64,000 nt of DNA from assembly GCF_018873765.1 (NCBI RefSeq), contig NC_057921.1, positions 19,280,604-19,344,603 of the forward strand. The letters run 5' to 3'. Positions within the stretch are counted from its first letter, which is position 1; each line of letters starts with the position of its first letter. The DNA is from Telopea speciosissima (Eukaryota > Streptophyta > Magnoliopsida > Proteales > Proteaceae). A model generated the notes under the pieces. It saw only the letters and a program-made list of their open reading frames with translations, had not been told where the DNA came from and did not search any database. Both the position numbers and the translations under genes were made by a program. Of the stretch, positions 23,638 through 33,947 are shown in pieces.

Positions 23638-25445
23638 GGATAATTTACACATACCACCCCTGAGGTTTGACAAAAGTATGATTTTACCCCCCAGTTTTGG
23701 AAAATTCTGCGTACCCCCCTGAGGTTTGCAAATGGTAACAAATAAACCCATCTCGTCAGTTCATCACTAACTGCATTAAAATTTTGATTGGAACTGACAG
23801 AATTGCCCTTACAAGGAAAAAAAAAAAAAAACACCTGGAACTCATCTTCCCCAAAATCGCGTGGGGAAGATGAGTTGCAGGTATGGAACCAACTACCAAT
23901 ACCCTCTCGCCATCCACTGCTCGGTTCAAGCAGAAGTCATCCAATCTTGGTCATGGTGGAGGAAAAAAATATTTGTGTTAGCTCCAAATAGAACTGAAAA
24001 GAAGGGAGAAGGAGAAGAAGAAAGCCAAGTCTGGGGGATTCGAATCCCTGGGCCTAAGCCTTAATGTCTTCTGAGGCATCAAATGCAAGGGTTACAGGGT
24101 CCCGGTCCCCACACCCATATAGCGGAAGACCATGCCTCTTATACTCGCTGGTGCAGAAGATGATGCCATGGCTAGGACTAGCTCTGGTAAGACTGCTGCT
24201 TTCCTTGTACCGATGCTTGAGCGGTTAAAGCAGCATGTCCCTCAAGGTGGAGTTAGGGCTGTCATTCTTTCTCCCACTAGAGACTTGGCGCTTCAAACTT
24301 TAAAGTTCACCAAAGATCAGTATAAACCAAAAATGGGATGATAAAGGCATGGGCTACAAATTTCATTATCTTCTGCCAAGCATTCATCTGCAGCAGAGCA
24401 CTTTGTTTCAGTAATGCAGTACCCTAAAACATATCAAAAGTTGGAAGTGAGTTGAAGAAAAGAAAAGAAATTATTAAAAAAGTTGGACAAAAAGGAGAGG
24501 TAGCAGACCAGATTGGAAGCATGCAATTTAAAATTTCAAACAAGGCAACCAATCTAAATTTCATACCATGATCAAGCAAGGCAATTGATTCCAGTCAACC
24601 CTTTCATTGAATTTATGCAATGACAATTTGCAAATTAGAGAAAATTAAAATCATCAAAAATCAGAAAACTACGGCAAAGAAAGAGAAGATGAAGACTGTG
24701 GCCAATGGGAAGCAGTGGGTATCGGTGGTGCCATCGAGATTGACGATTGGGTGGCGGCTTAATTGCAGAAGCAGCTCAGCGTACTTAGTAGATTCAAATA
24801 GTAAAAAACCCTAACCGTATGCATGTGTATCAGCAATTTAGAGATGAGAAAACCCTAAATCATATATCGGTAGGAATTCAGATGGAAAACATAGAATATT
24901 CCATCAGTGCCTCTGCAAGTTGGGAAATCATACATTGGTTTGAGGTGGTCGAGAAGTGCAAAATTATGGAGATCAATGACTTGCGCTGAATATGAGTGTC
25001 GAACCTAAGTGACGGATTTTGTAGATGGGGATGGGGGCGGAGGCGGATGCCAGAGCAGAGGTGACGGTGGGTTCTATGATTCCGGTCATGATGCTCGTCT
25101 CCCATTTGCGAGGGTAGGGACGGATCTCTTCCTGTGTGGGTTGGGTTTCCGGGATTTGATTATCGGAGCCTGACACAAACAGGGTATTGGTAGTTGGTTC
25201 CATACCTGCAACTCATCTTCCCCAATCGATTTTGGGGAAGACGAGTTGCAGGTTTTATTTTTTTTTTCTTGTAAGGACAATTCTGTCAGTTCAAATAAAA
25301 AATTTAATGCAGTTAGTGATGAACTGACGGAATGGGTTTATTTGTTACTGTTTGCAAACCTCAGGGGGGTACGCAGAATTTTCCAAAACTGGGGGGTAAA
25401 ATCATACTTTTGTCAAACCTCAGGGGTGGTATGTGTAAATTACCC
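23638..25445. mobile_element. Pack-MULE, 1.8 kb, with long inverted repeats
   Basis: Terminal inverted repeats of about 250-270 bp (left 23638-23910, right 25185-25445) begin GGATAATTTACACATACC on the left and GGGTAATTTACACATACC on the right. They contain matching CCTGAGGTTTG and CTGACAGAATTG blocks. Flanks are AATATTAAA and AATATTGAG, a 9-bp duplication with two A/G differences, as expected for Mutator-like elements. Each TIR holds its own hairpin (AACTCATCTTCCCC ... GGGGAAGATGAGTT). There is no transposase, so it is non-autonomous; the cargo includes a DEAD-box helicase fragment at 23997-24341. Confidence 0.87.
23997..24341 (+). pseudogene. Captured DEAD-box helicase fragment (RH29/DDX54-like)
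   Basis: Frame 23997-24341 encodes a basic stretch, GGFESLGLSLNVF, the Q-motif region (KGYRVP...[11 protein letters not shown]), Walker A/motif [16 protein letters not shown], and motif Ia [14 protein letters not shown]. These match the start of the helicase core of the nucleolar RH29/DDX54 family. The DEAD box and the rest of both RecA folds are absent. Two stops (in place of Arg and of the Q-motif Gln) and a duplicated GTCCCG mark decay. It sits inside a transposon, so it is a transduplicated fragment, not a working helicase; an antisense or small-RNA effect on the parent gene is possible but unproven. Confidence 0.85.
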
Positions 25446-25963
25446 AATATTGAGGGAAGGACGAAGAGAGCGGGAATGGTGGGGTCGTTAATGTAGGCCC
25501 CCTACCCATGAGATGGAATAGGGATGACTATTCTCTATGACATGGATCCCAATTATTTTATAGGACGTCAAAGAGACGGACTGGGCATTGGTTTGTTATA
25601 CGAAACCTTAATAGGGTTACAGTAGGGCACCATGGGCGACCATGGAAAACCCTAAAATTGAAAATAGGATGCCCAAGCCAGATTAGGGTGCCCTAGGGCA
25701 ACCCTAGGGTTCCCTAGGGACAACCCTGGAGTTCCCTAAAATAGGGAACTCAAAAATATAATTTTATTAGTTTACCAAGGTGAACCACCATGATCCCATG
25801 GACCGTAGGATCAACCTACACAACCGGGTGCCAGAGTACGAGCCGCTAGGAAAGGGCTACCTATTGCAGGGAAAGGGTCCTGGAGCAGGGTGGAGCCAAC
25901 TAGGAAGGGTTACCTGATCCGGAGTGGGACGACGAGGACGTCGGCCATTAAAGGGTGGGGTAA
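25446..25963. other. No gene; phased CCCTAGGG palindromes
   Basis: Non-coding stretch after the Pack-MULE. At 25691, 25702 and 25712 there are three CCCTAGGG palindromes spaced 11 and 10 bp apart, followed by the palindrome GTTCCCTAAAATAGGGAAC at 25731-25749. The rest is unremarkable. Confidence 0.5.
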
Positions 25964-26190
25964 TGTTATGTACAATAGTCCCACATCGGTCCCGTAAGGG
26001 ATTGGATGTGAGCATCTATAATATTGGGATCCCTCCCCTTGTAGACCGGTTTATGAGGGTGAGTTCTTCCAATCGTATCAAAGGTTCAAATGCCTTCCCT
26101 ACTGCCTGCCTATATATACCTCCCTAGAACTCTCCTACCTTCCATGAGTTATGTGTTCCTCCTACACTCACAACTTCCTCTCATGCAACA
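25964..26190 (+). mobile_element. 227 bp solo LTR with perfect 5-bp TSD
   Basis: TGTTATGTACAATAGTCCCA at the left end, ATGCAACA at the right, flanked by GGTAA at 25959-25963 and 26191-26195. It carries a TATATATA box at 26111-26118. Size and structure fit a TRIM or short copia LTR left by recombination. It has no coding capacity. Confidence 0.83.
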
Positions 26191-26506
26191 GGTAATCTCT
26201 CCCTTCTTCTTTTGTAACCTTGTCTTCTTCTTCGTCTTCATAAACTATAGCTAAGAAACCCCTTTTTTTTTTCCCCAAAATTTACGACCTAATGGCAAAC
26301 TGAAGGAGAAGTTGATCTTCCTCGTCTGCTCCATTTCAGTGAGTCAAGTGATTTACAAGTATTGTAACTAACCATTTTACATTTCAAATACATGACTATA
26401 GACTGAAGTCTTGATGTACACATGTAAATCGAACCTAGGGTTTAAAATCCCCAAAATAGATATCCACATATGGTCTTGTAGGTCATCACAAAATCGTATG
26501 TGGATA

Positions 26507-28330
26507 TGTCACACCCCAAACCACCCCTTGGGACGATTAGGTAGGTGACCCGAATCGCATAACAACAATCCACCAAATCCCACGGATCAAGAAGCAGTTA
26601 ATCCATTCACAGACACACATCCATCGTAATACAATAAGTACAACCCAGAGGGTTGCAGAAAACTATATTTACATTAAAAGATACGAGAAGCATAGCAGTA
26701 TAGGAAATGATGTTATATACATAAATAGGTCTGATCACTCCCTCTCTCACTCCCACAAACATAACAGTAAAAACTATTATATACATCAGCTGAAACAAAA
26801 GAAAAATATACACAGGGCGAGGTAGCTCAAGCACCAAAAAGAAAGAAGAAAACCAAAAGCAGAACGGGGATAAACTCTTGTCAAAAACAAAAGGGAGTCC
26901 CCAAAACAAAAAGCATCAACAACACCCCTCATGGGTCATCTTCAATAACCACTGAGAATACTCGCATCAATGGTATGACCTCCGTCGGGGTCCATACCAA
27001 TATCATCATAACCACCATGGCTCTCCTCCGAGTAATAAGCCTCCCCGCCACAGTGACATCTACCTACAGAATCATATAATAGAAAAACATATATAACACA
27101 GTGTGAGCCCCACTGAGCCTGTGAATGAAACATATCATCATGCATGTATATGCAACCACAATCACATAATCCTACATAATGTGCAGATCAAATTATTTAT
27201 TAGCCACCTATTAACACAACTAAGGCAGGTCAGTGCTACTACAATCCCCAATACATGTATACTTGGTGCGGGCTTTTAACCCCTTCCTGTGATACACCCA
27301 TTGAGTTGTCGGAGAGGACCAGTTAGCTCCCACATTCATTCACCAAGGTCTGCCTGACCAGCCCTCTATGATTAACCTGTGAGGCATCCATCCCTTTTTC
27401 TCTTTTCTTTTCTTTTCTGGCTTATAACCCGGCATATAGCCCATAATCACCATTCTGGTGCAATCGTATTTCTTTTCTTTTCTTTCCTCATATATATGGT
27501 CACTCCCACAGGCATCCAACACCTTAACCCCTGTTGGTAAGGGTGGGTAGAACGGGTGATGAAACTCTAACCCCATGTCTATATGGCATCGTATGAGTCA
27601 GACGGTGTCAACCGTATCCCATTCTATGGGCTACCACACGCCTCATTTCCAAGCCGGCTACGGCATCTAGTCTAGCATTTACAATCAGCATAAAGTATTC
27701 AAACATAGTTTCCAGCAGCCAACACAGTGTTATATTAAATTTTAAGACATATGAATTAAATATGTATCACAGTATCATTATTATAAAATTAAATTCAGCA
27801 TAGCATTTATGTTACATCTACATACGCGATGACATTCCACTCACCTTGGTCTGGTACTACGGGTTTAGTTGTTGTTTTAGTTTCAGCCGGTGTCTGGCAG
27901 TGCAGCTTGAGTGCGGGATCAAATCCTAAAGTATTAAATCAGAAATGTGTTATTTAATATTCAAACTATTTTTGGATGTCCTAGTGTTGGTCTAGGCTCA
28001 CTGGTCTGACTCGATGCTCAGTCTAGTATCACTTGAAATTCTCTGGGTCTTGCACTGGCCTTTGGGCCCATGTCCTGGTGCATCATCCGGAGAATGTGGT
28101 TCAGGTCAGGTATGGTATTTTACCAATGTAATACATAGTACAAGGTCTTGATAGCCCCATAATTCAGTCCCTAGGTCAGCAGTGTAGTTGAACCATCTCT
28201 TTGGCGGGGTTGCAGGCCTGTGGGACCCACTTAGGTACCCAAGGTGTAATTAATGGTGGATAGATGTGAGTCTTTGTAAGGCTTTCCAATTGGGCAAAGC
28301 GAGTCATTTGTCTTTACCTACAATGCATCA
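26507..28330 (-). repeat. Truncated copy of the 3.3 kb gypsy LTR
   Basis: Begins TGTCACACCCCAAACCACCC and follows the 6326-9671 LTR block by block (CATATATAACACAGTGTGAGCC; CCCAATACATGTAT; CCCCATGTCTATATGGCAT; GCGGGATCAAATCCTAAA) for about 1.8 kb. It stops near 28330, where copia integrase sequence starts. No primer site lies beside it. A 12-bp inverted repeat (TATCCACATATG at 26461 / CGTATGTGGATA at 26495) ends exactly at the LTR border. Confidence 0.8.
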
Positions 28331-28340
28331 TAGGAGTTTA

Positions 28341-29213
28341 TTTCCCTTTTAACTTATTTTTAGTGATGTTTGGGGTCCCTCCCCTACTGCCTCTATTGAT
28401 GGAGATCATTTTTATGTAATTTTTGTGGACGATAACACTAAATTTATTTGGTTTATTCTCTTCTTCATAAATTTGATGTTTTTTATGTCCTTTTGAAGTT
28501 TCAAGCTCTTGTTGAACGTCTGTTTAGTCATAAAATAATAGCCATTCAGACTAATTGGGGTGGCGAATACCGCACTTTACCTGCTTATTTTTCAAAACTT
28601 GGAATTTCTTATCGTATTTCTGCCCCCACACTCATGAGTACCAAGGTTCTGTTGAACGTTGTCACAGACACACGTTGAGACAGGACTCTCTCTTTTAGCT
28701 CATGGGTATGTTCCTCACATATATTGGCACTTGGCCTTTGAAACGGCTGTTTACTTGATTAATCGCATGCCTACTCCGATCTCTCTTAGAATCTCTCCCT
28801 TTCAACTTGTTTTTCATCGTAGTCCGGATTATTCTTTTCTTAAAGTTTTTGGCTGCCTCTGTTTTCCATACTTACGTCCTTCTAATAAGCATAAAATGGA
28901 TTATCTCTCATTGTCGTGTGTGTTCCTAGGCTACAGCCCGTCTCATTTTGGGTATCGCTGTCTCAATCTTACCACTAACCGAATTATCATTGCACGACAC
29001 GTTGGGTTTGATGAGGGGTCCTTCCCCTTTTCTGTCTCAATTCTAGGACCCCCACCCTCTTCTCCCATTATCTCTACACCGTGGGCCTTTGCTCCTATTT
29101 TGATTCCTTCCCCACCTCCTCCCATGCCCACGCCATTACCAGTCCTGCAACTCCAGGCACCCTTATCCTCAGTGGGGGGATACCAGCCCTACACTCGTAT
29201 CCCCTTTGGATGA
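28341..29213 (+). pseudogene. Copia (Ale-like) integrase, frameshifted
   Basis: Begins inside the integrase core: LIFSDVWGPSPTASIDG, then the DDNTKFIWF segment. After a frameshift it gives SHKIIAIQTNWGGEYRTLPA (the usual QTDxGGEY Asp is Asn, so the catalytic Asp is lost). After another shift comes YWHLAFETAVYLINRMPTP and the C-terminal GYRCLNLTTNRIIIARHVGF segment. Gag and protease are missing because the left side joins a truncated LTR. Confidence 0.85.
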
Positions 29214-29355
29214 GCCTTCCCTAGCCGTCCCTAGTCCTACCTCTTTTCTTGACTCCCCACTCCTTAAAACCCGTCCCCTTCATGAGCTTTACCCACCCCT
29301 AACCATTCCCACCCCGGCTGCACCCCAACCGTCCTAACCTCACACCTGCCATCCC

Positions 29356-30900
29356 ATGCAGCTGAGGTCCAGGCCACATGCTCTCAACGCAATTACTGTT
29401 CATACTGAACCGAGTTGTTTTTTACAGGCAAATAAGATTCTAAAATGGCAGGTTAATGCTTTACTTCGAAACCGGACTTGGTCGCTTGTTCCAAGGTCAC
29501 CCCATATGAATATTATTGGTTGCAAATCGGTGTACCGTATTAAAAGAAAGGCTGATGGGTCTCTTGAGCGCTATAAAGTGCAGTTAGTAGCAAAGGGTTT
29601 TCACGAATAGCACGGGCTTGATTATGGAGAAACTTTTAGCCCTGTTATTAAGCCCACTACCATTCGCCTGGTTCTCTCTATAACTGTGTCCCAAGGATGG
29701 TCCATCAGACAGCTTGATGTTAGCAATGCTTTTCTGCACAGTTTATTGACTGAGGAGGTTTACATGACTCAGCCCCCGGGTTTTATTGATGCATCTCATC
29801 CCCAGTCTATTTGCAAATTGCATAAATCACTTTATGGATTGAAACAGGTGCCTCGTGCCTGGTTTGCCCGCTTGTCTGACTTTCTTCTTCGTCTTGGTTC
29901 TCATGGCTCCAAGACTGACACTTCACTATTTATTCGACATACGGGCAGTCATGTCTGCTATATTCTTATCTAAGTTGATGATATTATAATAACAGGCAGT
30001 GACACTGACATGGTTACATCTCTCCTCCAACAACTATCTGAGGAATTCTCCATCAAAGATCTTGGCAAGCTCCATTTTTTCTTGGGTATTAAAGTTGTTC
30101 CTCATTCCCATGGGCTAGTCTTGACCCAATCTCGATATATTTCTAATCTCTTAAAGCGCACTGGTATGGTTGATTGCAAGTCGGTCAAGACACCTATGGC
30201 CACATCAGTTAAGCCTTCGGATTCAGGGGGTGCTCTCATGTCTGACCCCACTAAATATCGGTCTGTTGTTGGTGCTCTTCAATATGTCACCCTCACTCGA
30301 CCAGATGTTAGCTTTTCAGTCAAATGGGCTTGTCAAGTTATGCATGCTCCCATGGAGGACCACTGGCAACTTGTCAAACGTATTCTTCGTTATCTCAGTA
30401 GTACCCGGTCACATGGACTTCTTATTGAGCGCTCTCTTGTTCGCTCTCTTCAGGCCTTTTCTAAATTTGATTAGGCTGGTGACACTGCTGATCGCAAGTC
30501 CACAGGGGGATTTGCAATCTTTATTGGTCCCAATTTAATTTCTTGGACCTCTAGGAAACAAAGAACTGTGGCACACTCCTCCACCAAGGCCGAGTACAAA
30601 GCCGTGGCAGATGCATCGGCCGAGCTAGTCTGATTGGAGTCCCTTATGCGTGAGCTTAATTACCCCTTGGCTGGTCCACCGATGTTATGGTGTGACAATA
30701 TTAGTGCCACCTATCTCTCTGCTAATCCAGTGTTTCATGCGCGCACCAAGCACGTGGAAATAGATTTCCATTTTGTTCGTGATCGTGTGTCCAAACGGCA
30801 ATCGTAGGTTCAATTTATCTTTACACAAGATCAGCTTGCAACACTCTTACTAAGCCTCTTGCTTCGATGCACTTTGCATTCCTAAGGGACAAGTTGAAGA
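29356..30900 (+). pseudogene. Copia (Ale-like) RT-RNase H with stop codons
   Basis: One frame keeps nearly the full RT: NRTWSLVPRSPHMNIIGCKS, KADGSLERYKVQLVAKGFHE (then a stop), [29 protein letters not shown], then VDDIIITG with the Tyr of YVDD changed to a stop, KDLGKLHFFLGIK, and RNase H pieces ([36 protein letters not shown]). At least four in-frame stops (about 29608, 29971, 30472, 30631) and a decayed end make it non-functional. Confidence 0.9.
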
Positions 30901-30931
30901 TTCGGCCTACCGATTCTCCACCTTGACGGGG

Positions 30932-31206
30932 TGTATTTAGAGAAAGAACCAACCGTATCATATATCTTTCCTTTCTTAGTTTATCACATGTGATAATAAA
31001 TCTTCACATGTGATGATAAAATCTTTCCCTATATTGATACAATCTCTTGTACATATAAACACAATATTCTCTATATTTCTTTCCTAGCTTAGATCAGCTA
31101 GGATCTCACCACTTGTATTTTTTATATTTTCTCCATTGAGATAAATCAAAATCAAGGAAATATATTCAAGCCATTAGGCTCTAGCCTCTCCTATTCGATT
31201 CCAACA
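30932..31206 (+). repeat. 3' LTR of the copia remnant (275 bp)
   Basis: TGTATTTAGAGAAAG...GATTCCAACA, just after the RNase H end and the short purine tract GACGGGG. It contains an inverted ATCACATGTGAT-type motif repeated at 30983 and 31005. The short LTR length fits Ale elements. The following bases start LINE-derived sequence, so the copia probably inserted into a LINE. Confidence 0.78.
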
Positions 31207-31950
31207 ATGGAGTGGAATGGACTATGCAAATGGATCACTAGGTGGTCCTCTTTCTCTGTTTTGGGTAAGCAATTAGCGAGAGAGCTAGCATCTCGATGTG
31301 CATTTATAGGATGGTTCCTTTGGTGTGCATGTAACGACCTGGTGTTTGGGAGAAGGACATGGACCCCCTTGGAGGTTGTAGCTGCAGCACATCAGGCGTG
31401 TTGCGAGTTCTTCTCGGCAGTGTGACCTATGATAGCTTCCACTCCAGTAGTTTGTTCTCCCACTATTGTGTCTTGGTACTGGCTTTTTCAAGCTAAACAC
31501 CGATGCATCCTATAATCCGAATATTAATCGAAGTTTGGGCATCATTATTAGAGACAATCTGGGGCAGACTAGAGTAGCAGTTTCAGACCCCTGTAATATC
31601 TCATCGGCGTTGATTGGTGAGGCGTTCGCTATTAGGGAGGGAATGTTGGAAGTGCTTACGGAAGGGACATACAACTTACAGGTGGAGAGCAACAATCTTG
31701 AAGTTGTTTCTTGCTTGCAAAACTGAATCTTTGGCACTTCAACCAATTTTAAATGATATTAGACATCTAATTTCCTATTTTGATGACTGTCAATTTTCTT
31801 GTATTTCAAGGAATGCTAAAGCTATAGCAGATACCTTGGCCAGGAGGGCCCAGTCTCTTACGGATGGGACTGTTTGGCCCAACTCCGATCTCTGTTTCAC
31901 AGGAGTGTAATCCGTTTTTTGTAATAGTTACATCTTCTACCAAAAAAAAA
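31207..31950 (+). pseudogene. LINE 3' end with RNase H-like domain
   Basis: Plus-strand remnant of an L1-type LINE tail: FIGWFLWCACNDLVFGRRTW (post-zinc-finger linker), then RNase H with FKLNTDASYNPNINRSLG, EAFAIREGM, VESNNLEVV (Asp of VESD replaced by Asn) and, after a frameshift near 31725, SRNAKAIADTLARRA. It ends with a poly(A) tail at 31940-31952. The 5' part is absent, cut off by the copia LTR. Confidence 0.8.
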
Positions 31951-31952
31951 AA

Positions 31953-32798
31953 AATTTTTTTGACCTATGGACAATGTGGATAATGTGGTCTGTGATATGC
32001 TGAAATGTTTTTGCTTACATGTGTGAATTGTAAACTAGTAACTGGAGTCACATGCATACATCACATGTTTAGAAATTTTCAATTTTCAATTTTCATACAT
32101 GTAATGATATTTTCTATATTATTTAACAAAACTGGAAAGATTTGGATTAGTCATGATAGTAAGGGCATTTTGGTAAAAAACAACATTGTTAAAAATTATT
32201 CCAAAACAAGTTTAACCAAATGCGGTTGGCTATTCTTGTTTTGTTCTAAAACCAAATTCTGGAACTGGTTTACCAAACGCTATTTTTAGAGCTAAGGACA
32301 GTTCCACACCAAAAACACAAGTAGATGATTCTTGCAAAGAACGGCATTCTCAGAGCAGAAAATGGTACCAATTGCAACCTTAGCTTGTCTTCAATAGTAG
32401 GTTTCTTATTTCATTTCCTTTTCCTTAACATTCTGCACTGAGGTTATTCATTAAACTCAAAAGAGCTGTCAATCTTGACTTAATCATGCATGTCTGGTTA
32501 CAAGGAGTTGTCATCGTGTATGTGGCAATAAAAAAAGGATAGCAGTATTATTGAACAGACATGTAAGCCTGACGCATCTGGTTTAGTCAGAACACCTTAA
32601 CTCCCCTATTGTATGGAGGTCAAATAAAAGGAAAGGTAAAACCGTTTGTGTAATTTGGCGGTGACAGCTACATGTAATCGATACCACACTTAGAATGACC
32701 CTAAAAAGAAAACGAGAAGATATGTGGGAACGTGCAAGTTTATTGTCAGAAATTTATCCATGAGAGGGACTCCCCAGACCCAGTCCCGGTCCCCCACC
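31953..32798. other. No gene seen
   Basis: AT-rich intergenic DNA. A 38-bp segment at 32724-32761 (GTGGGAACGTGCAAGTTTAT start) recurs at 33558-33595 with two differences, on either side of the hAT-like element. Confidence 0.5.
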
Positions 32799-33494
32799 TA
32801 AGGGTGTCAATTTGGGATCGGAACCAAGAACCATCTCAATAACGTCCCGCTAAAATCTGATATTGTATCGTCCTATTAGTAAATGGGACGATATTGGTAT
32901 TTGATTTTGGTACCGAATGATAAATGGGACGGAACGATTCTGGGACGAGATTCCCAACGGTACCAGTACCGTAATACCAATAAGGTACCGGAATGGTACC
33001 GAACATACTAGTACCGTTTAAAAAAGAAAAAATATATAAGATCTTTTTTTTTTTGGGAGAAAAAATAGGGTATAAGAATTATATTTATGATGCATTAAGG
33101 ACGGGACAGCCACAGCTCTTGAAGTCTCGCCTCTCAAAATCCCGGTTCAATGCTACTCTCTCTTCCTGCAAGCAACTTCATGTACCAAGTTTTTCTTTTT
33201 TCCACTCAGTAGTACCATGTGACAGTAACATGTGTGATAATAAGGTTTTGTTTGGGAAATCAAAGAGGAAAACACAATCGGATTTTCCCATTAGGAACAA
33301 TTAAACTTCTTCTTTTTTCTACAGTGCCTAGAACCGTTTAGGAACCGGTACAGTCTCGTCCCGCTAGTAATCGGGATTGGGATCTAGTTTGGTCCCGTTT
33401 AGTAAATGGGACGGTACTGGGATTGACACTTTTGGTACCAATACCGATACCGTCCCGTCCCAAGTACCGGGAACCGTCCCAATTGACACCCTTG
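32799..33494. mobile_element. hAT-like MITE, 696 bp
   Basis: Terminal inverted repeats TAAGGGTGTCAATTTGGGA (left) and CAAGGGTGTCAATTGGGAC (right, reverse complement), with subterminal GGTACCG/CGGTACC repeats typical of hAT elements. An 8-bp duplication CCCCCACC occurs at 32791-32798 and 33495-33502; it is C-rich, so slightly less convincing than a complex sequence. No transposase, so non-autonomous. Confidence 0.75.
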
Positions 33495-33947
33495 CCCCCA
33501 CCCCACCCCTTAAGGCCCTAATCAAGCTCCAAGGTTGGTTTGGTGAAAGACAACATCGTGGGAACGTGCATGTTTATTGTCAGAGATTTATCCATTAATC
33601 ATTAATTATTTAATTAATTAATTTTCACGTGTCAATTATTGAAGACAAATAAATTTTTACTTAAAACTATCTAATACAGGTCCAGTATTTATGCATAGAC
33701 TTTCAATTAAAAAAAATTAAATTAACACTTGTTGAACCACGCAAAGCTGTCTGCCTATCTCATGCAGTACTCGGCGGCTTAACTAATTAATGGACTAATT
33801 AAGTAATAATATTACAGCACTATCTTTTTTAATTTAAATAGGATACTTTCTCTCAAATTCATCAACAGATCGAGTAGCTACCCCTATAGCAACTCACTCA
33901 AAACTGCATTCTTGGTTTATGCATTTGGGTCCCAAAATTTGATTCTG

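Noticed and set aside
32993..33304. 103-residue ORF inside the hAT-like MITE
   Set aside because: No transposase motifs; the element is too short to encode one.
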